From contig JBIKKP010000046.1 of the NCBI GenBank assembly GCA_044360285.1, positions 1 through 8,743 on the forward strand: 8,743 nt of DNA. Reading direction: 5' to 3'. Source of the stretch: UBA2645 sp044360285. GTDB taxonomy: Bacteria; Pseudomonadota; Alphaproteobacteria; Rickettsiales; UBA1997. The first letter of the stretch is position 1; every line of letters starts with the position of its first letter. The notes below the pieces were generated by a model, which did no database searches, had not been told where the DNA came from, and saw only the letters and a program-made list of their open reading frames with translations. The translations under genes and the position numbers were made by a program. Below are positions 6,051 through 8,743 of the stretch, one piece after another.

Positions 6051-6067
6051 CCCTTCTTTTGGTGGTG
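6046..6067 (+). terminator. Hairpin directly after tRNA-Lys, possible terminator
   Basis: CACCACC (6046-6052) pairs perfectly with GGTGGTG (6061-6067) around the loop CTTCTTTT. The left arm includes the last acceptor base, the discriminator and the CCA of the tRNA, so the hairpin would compete with the acceptor stem. No run of T follows the stem, so this is not a classical intrinsic terminator; it may be a weak one or a 3'-processing signal. Confidence 0.35.
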
Positions 6068-6118
6068 ATATTCATTCTTCACAATTCTTCTATTCCTAAC
6101 GTCAATCACCCATCGCTT

Positions 6119-6228
6119 GTTGCTGGGCGGAGTTTGCAGCTCCGCCCGGAAGTTCATGCAAAACTAACCGAGAATTCGGATCCTTTTGCATGAACAAGTG
6201 GGCGGGATTACAAATCCCGCCCAGCAAC
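6119..6228. repeat. Palindromic repeat, copy 2 (REP/BIME-like, three hairpins with terminal inverted repeats)
   Basis: The complete form of the repeat seen at 159-243. Left hairpin: GGGCGGAG (6125-6132) with CTCCGCCC (6140-6147). Middle hairpin: GTTCATGCAAAA (6152-6163) with TTTTGCATGAAC (6184-6195), 12 bp, with a small CCGA/TCGG hairpin inside its 20-nt loop. Right hairpin: TGGGCGGGATT (6199-6209) with AATCCCGCCCA (6213-6223), 11 bp, ACA loop. The outermost 10 bases, GTTGCTGGGC and GCCCAGCAAC, are exact inverted repeats, and the two end hairpins match each other in inverted orientation at 23 of 29 positions. The element ends 8 bases before the DEAD-box stop codon and lies between convergent genes, the typical location of REP/BIME units. 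It may also act as a bidirectional transcript end. Confidence 0.85.
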
Positions 6229-6236
6229 TGTGAGTT

Positions 6237-8003
6237 CTACTTCCTATCTTTCGCTCTAGTGACCAACGAACGTTTTCCACCACCTTGCTTCTGAAACACA
6301 TTCAAAATGCGCTCAGCGTCATCTGAAGGCACAGCAAAGAAAGAAAATGCGTCAAACATCTTCACGTCATCAATGCGACGCGATTCAACACCAGTTTCAC
6401 GACCGATGAAATCAACAAGTGCGCGTGGATCCATACCATCAGTACGACCCTTAGCAATGAACAAACGAGCGGTTCCTTTGCGATCACCGTAAGAACGATC
6501 TTCGCCACCTCTTTCGCTTCTTTCACCTCTTTCTCTGCCACCAAAACGATCGCCGCCAAAACGTTCACCACGATCATTTGAGCGGAAGTTACGATCACCG
6601 CGGTCGCCGCGATCTCCACGATCGCCTCTGTTGCCACGATCTTCGTAATTCGAATCTCTTTTTTTATAGGCGTTGCCTTCAGAAATTTCAGTATAGCTGC
6701 TTTCGCTTAGCTCGTTTTTGAAAGCCATTTTAAGCAAAGCTGCAACTGAGGTTTTTGGATCTGGATTTTCATCCAAGATTTCCTGCGCAATTCCTTCTAA
6801 CTCGCTAAATCCGCCAACTGAAATGATTTCAGCAATTGAAGATTTAATGCGCTGTTTTTTGCCTTCGATTACACGTGCAACATCAGGAACTTTTTGTTTA
6901 GTGATCTTGGCGTTGGCAATACGTTGAATTGCTACCAATTTACGATATTCGGAAGGCGTAATCAAAGTGACGGCGATACCAGTTTTACCAGCACGACCAG
7001 TACGGCCAATACGGTGAACATAGCTTTCTGGGTCTTGTGGAAGTGAATAGTTGATAACGTGCGTGAGATTGTCGACGTCGATACCGCGCGCGGCAACGTC
7101 AGTTGCAACAAGGATAGTCACTTTTTTGCTGCGGAATTTGCTTAGCACTTTTTCACGCTGAACTTGCGACAAATCGCCGTGAATTGCTTCTGCTCTGCAG
7201 CCACGATTAACAAGCTTGTGCGAGATTTCATCAGCATCAAGTTTGGTGCGACAAAAAACCATTCCATAGAAGTTTGCTTCCACGTCGATGATACGAAATA
7301 GCGCTTCAAACTTTTCAGATTGCGGAACTTCGAAATAAATTTGCTCGATATTGTCACGAGTCACTTGGTCACTCACCGCAGCAATTACCTTGTAATCCTT
7401 CATGTATTTTTTGGCCAAATTCTCGATATGCAAAGGCATAGTCGCAGAAAATAGAACCGTACGGCGCTCTGCTGGTGCAGCTTTGAGGATTGATTCAATA
7501 TCGTCGATAAAACCCATATTAAGCATTTCATCAGCCTCGTCCAAAACGACATATTTCACAGCAGAAAGATCCAATGTGCGGCGTTCAAGGTGGTCAATGA
7601 TACGTCCTGGCGTTCCAACAACGATGTCCACTCCACGCTTCAAATTAGAGATTTGACGATCAATTGGCTGTCCGCCGTAAACTGCGGCGATATTAATTTT
7701 TCGCTCTTGTGCAAAAGAGTTAAGTTCTTCAGTCACTTGAATTGCCAGCTCACGAGTTGGAGCCAAAATTATTGCCTGAACTTTTTTAGAGTTTGGCGTG
7801 ATATTTTCGATAATTGGAATGCCGAAAGCCGCGGTTTTACCGGTTCCGGTTTGCGCTTTTCCAATTAAGTCATGCTCGTTTTTAAGCAAAAAAGGAATGG
7901 TTTGCGCTTGAATTGGCGTTGGTTCTTCGAAACCTTTTTTGTGCAAAGAATCAAGCATAGCATCAGACAGCCCAAGCTCTCTGAATTTAATCATAGTAGT
8001 CAT
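6237..8003 (-). CDS. deaD: DEAD-box ATP-dependent RNA helicase (DeaD/CsdA type) with DbpA RNA-binding domain
   Basis: With the start at 8003 the protein has 588 residues. Helicase core: F-to-Q motif FRELGLS...PTPIQAQ (7-34), motif I AQTGTGKT (50-57), Ia PTRELA (82-87), TPGR (131-134), DEAD (155-158), SAT (187-189), VFCRTK (249-254), ATDVAARGIDV (300-310) and HRIGRTGR (330-337). A middle region resembling the DeaD dimerisation part follows (about 360-445). Next comes an Arg/Gly/Asp-rich linker (about 455-510), and the C-terminal ~75 residues starting TARLFIAKG are a DbpA-type RNA-binding domain (PF03880). Such helicases remodel rRNA and structured mRNA in ribosome assembly and cold adaptation. 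An ATG at 8051 would add 16 residues unlike the family N-terminus, and an ATG at 7994 is also possible. It is transcribed alone, divergent from pyrB. DeaD rather than DbpA is chosen from length and the middle region. Confidence 0.93.
   Translation of the reverse strand: MTTMIKFRELGLSDAMLDSLHKKGFEEPTPIQAQTIPFLLKNEHDLIGKAQTGTGKTAAFGIPIIENITPNSKKVQAIILAPTRELAIQVTEELNSFAQERKINIAAVYGGQPIDRQISNLKRGVDIVVGTPGRIIDHLERRTLDLSAVKYVVLDEADEMLNMGFIDDIESILKAAPAERRTVLFSATMPLHIENLAKKYMKDYKVIAAVSDQVTRDNIEQIYFEVPQSEKFEALFRIIDVEANFYGMVFCRTKLDADEISHKLVNRGCRAEAIHGDLSQVQREKVLSKFRSKKVTILVATDVAARGIDVDNLTHVINYSLPQDPESYVHRIGRTGRAGKTGIAVTLITPSEYRKLVAIQRIANAKITKQKVPDVARVIEGKKQRIKSSIAEIISVGGFSELEGIAQEILDENPDPKTSVAALLKMAFKNELSESSYTEISEGNAYKKRDSNYEDRGNRGDRGDRGDRGDRNFRSNDRGERFGGDRFGGRERGERSERGGEDRSYGDRKGTARLFIAKGRTDGMDPRALVDFIGRETGVESRRIDDVKMFDAFSFFAVPSDDAERILNVFQKQGGGKRSLVTRAKDRK
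6591..6635 (-). repeat. 9-bp coding repeats giving GDR units in the helicase linker
   Basis: Five head-to-tail 9-bp units inside the helicase gene encode GNR followed by four GDR triplets. The first four units on the plus strand (6591-6626) encode GDR and differ from each other mainly at synonymous positions. The fifth (6627-6635) encodes GNR. The array is the centre of the longer RG-rich linker between helicase core and RNA-binding tail, and its copy number is likely to vary by slippage or recombination. Confidence 0.8.
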
Positions 8004-8091
8004 TTTATAGATTTTTTTAAGTAAATCATAGGAAGGAACATCTTGCAGCATCGCTATCGCTTCAACAGTACCTATCTAGGAAGGGGCACGC

Positions 8092-8120
8092 AAGCTAGTT
8101 TCCAACTTTCTCAATGTCAA
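8092..8120 (-). promoter_or_regulatory. Candidate promoter of the DEAD-box helicase gene
   Basis: On the minus strand a perfect TTGACA (8115-8120) is followed after 17 bases by TAGCTT (8092-8097), which shares only three bases with TATAAT. Transcription would start near 8085, leaving an untranslated leader of about 80 bases before the ATG at 8003. Long leaders are common for cold-induced helicase genes, but no cold-box or riboswitch fold was identified. The exact -35 and correct spacing support the site; the poor -10 weakens it. Confidence 0.4.
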
Positions 8121-8215
8121 AGCAGGATTTTGTTTGAAACCAACAGCGAAGCGCTTGCAGAAATTTTTGATGCGCAACAAATTAGTAAAAATTCCTCGAA
8201 AATTTCAGAAAAAAT

Positions 8216-8743
8216 ATGGAAAAGCTTTCCTTCTATCACCTGCTTGACGCCGCGCAAATCAAGGATTCAGACATAAATCAACTCATCGATCTTGCTGAAA
8301 AATATCGTAAGCAAGGAAATGAAAAAAATTTCAGCGATGCAAATTGCCGCGGATTAATTGCCGCCAATTTATTTTTTGAAGCAAGCACGCGCACCAGAAT
8401 GTCGTTTGAGTCAGCAATGCTGCGGCTCGGCGGCAATAACATCACCCTTGAAAGCGGAGAAGCTTCTTCGGTGAAAAAAGGCGAAACCCTTACCGATACT
8501 GGCCGCATCGTCAGTAATTACGCCGACATCATCATCGTTCGACACCCCGAAACCGGCTCGGTCGCTGAGTTGGCGAAGTATTCATCAGTTCCAGTAATTA
8601 ATGCAGGAGACGGCACAAACCAGCATCCAAGCCAATCTCTGGCTGATCTTTACACAATTTTCTGCGAGAAAAAACGCCTCGATAATTTAAAAATCGGCGT
8701 GCTTGGTGATCTTAAATATGGCCGCACCGTTCACTCGCTATTG
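8216..8743 (+). CDS. pyrB: PyrB, aspartate carbamoyltransferase catalytic subunit (3' end outside window)
   Basis: The frame starting at ATG 8216 stays open to the window edge, giving the first 176 of about 300 residues. This enzyme condenses carbamoyl phosphate and aspartate, the first committed step of pyrimidine synthesis, in the cytoplasm. The carbamoyl-phosphate-binding STRTRMSFE lies at 57-65. SVKKGETLTDT (85-95) carries the conserved Ser and Lys loop contributed across the trimer interface. RHPETGS (109-115), GDGTNQHPSQSLADLYTI (131-148) and the start of the aspartate domain, GVLGDLKYGRTVHSL (161-175), follow. The QHPSQ and GDLKYGRTVHS forms identify ATCase rather than ornithine carbamoyltransferase. 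No Shine-Dalgarno motif is seen before the ATG. The start agrees with the usual N-terminus (residues 4-9 SFYHLL). It is divergent from the helicase; whether pyrC or pyrI follows is outside the window. Confidence 0.95.
   Translation, partial: MEKLSFYHLLDAAQIKDSDINQLIDLAEKYRKQGNEKNFSDANCRGLIAANLFFEASTRTRMSFESAMLRLGGNNITLESGEASSVKKGETLTDTGRIVSNYADIIIVRHPETGSVAELAKYSSVPVINAGDGTNQHPSQSLADLYTIFCEKKRLDNLKIGVLGDLKYGRTVHSLL

Noticed and set aside
5906..6157. 83-codon minus-strand ORF containing the phrase GEHGWNRTNDN
   Set aside because: It is the antisense of tRNA-Lys; this peptide is a well-known false protein arising from translation across tRNA genes.
8043..8276. 77-codon plus-strand ORF before pyrB
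   Set aside because: It runs into pyrB in a different frame, has no recognisable domain, and lies in the divergent promoter region; pyrB itself is unambiguous.

Overview
The window looks like a chromosomal segment of an AT-rich, Gram-negative alphaproteobacterium, possibly an uncultured or Rickettsiales/Holosporales-like lineage. This rests on kdsB (CMP-Kdo synthesis for LPS), an HslU that reads like alphaproteobacterial versions, a tRNA-Lys with encoded CCA, and strongly A/T-rich leaders. The presence of pyrB argues against a Rickettsia-type pyrimidine auxotroph. The lineage call is from memory of protein families, not from a search.

Layout. 1-268: the 3' end of a plus-strand IS4-type transposase (stop at 137), then a palindromic repeat (159-243). 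269-1354 (minus): a stand-alone SIR2-like protein, a candidate NADase or anti-phage effector. 1355-1563: a short leader plus a 142-bp MITE-like element with hairpin ends. 1564-5809 (minus): a compact six-gene cluster read in the order kdsB, retropepsin-like 'ATP-dependent zinc protease', rimK-type ATP-grasp ligase, engB, an unlisted 42-residue membrane micro-protein, hslU. Three junctions are 4-base ATGA overlaps, one is a 12-base gap, and the micro-protein runs 14 bases into hslU. 5810-5974: divergent promoter region. 5975-6050 (plus): tRNA-Lys(UUU). 6051-6236: a hairpin directly after the tRNA and a second, better preserved palindromic repeat (6119-6228). 6237-8003 (minus): a DEAD-box RNA helicase with a GDR-repeat linker and a DbpA-type RNA-binding tail. 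8004-8215: divergent intergenic region with a candidate helicase promoter; I see no gene in it. 8216-8743 (plus): the N-terminal 176 codons of pyrB, cut by the window end.

How it fits together. The central cluster is housekeeping: LPS precursor activation, a probable protein-glutamylation module (ligase plus its usual protease partner), 50S ribosome assembly (EngB) and ATP-dependent proteolysis (HslU, without hslV next to it). The helicase and tRNA-Lys also serve RNA metabolism and translation. The accessory part is the left 1.5 kb, where the SIR2-like gene is bracketed by a transposase remnant, a REP/BIME-like element and a MITE-like element. No wholly new multi-gene system is evident. The points most worth a second look are the two three-hairpin repeats, the hairpin-ended MITE with compensatory changes, the 42-residue membrane protein translationally coupled to engB and hslU, and the isolated SIR2-like gene.
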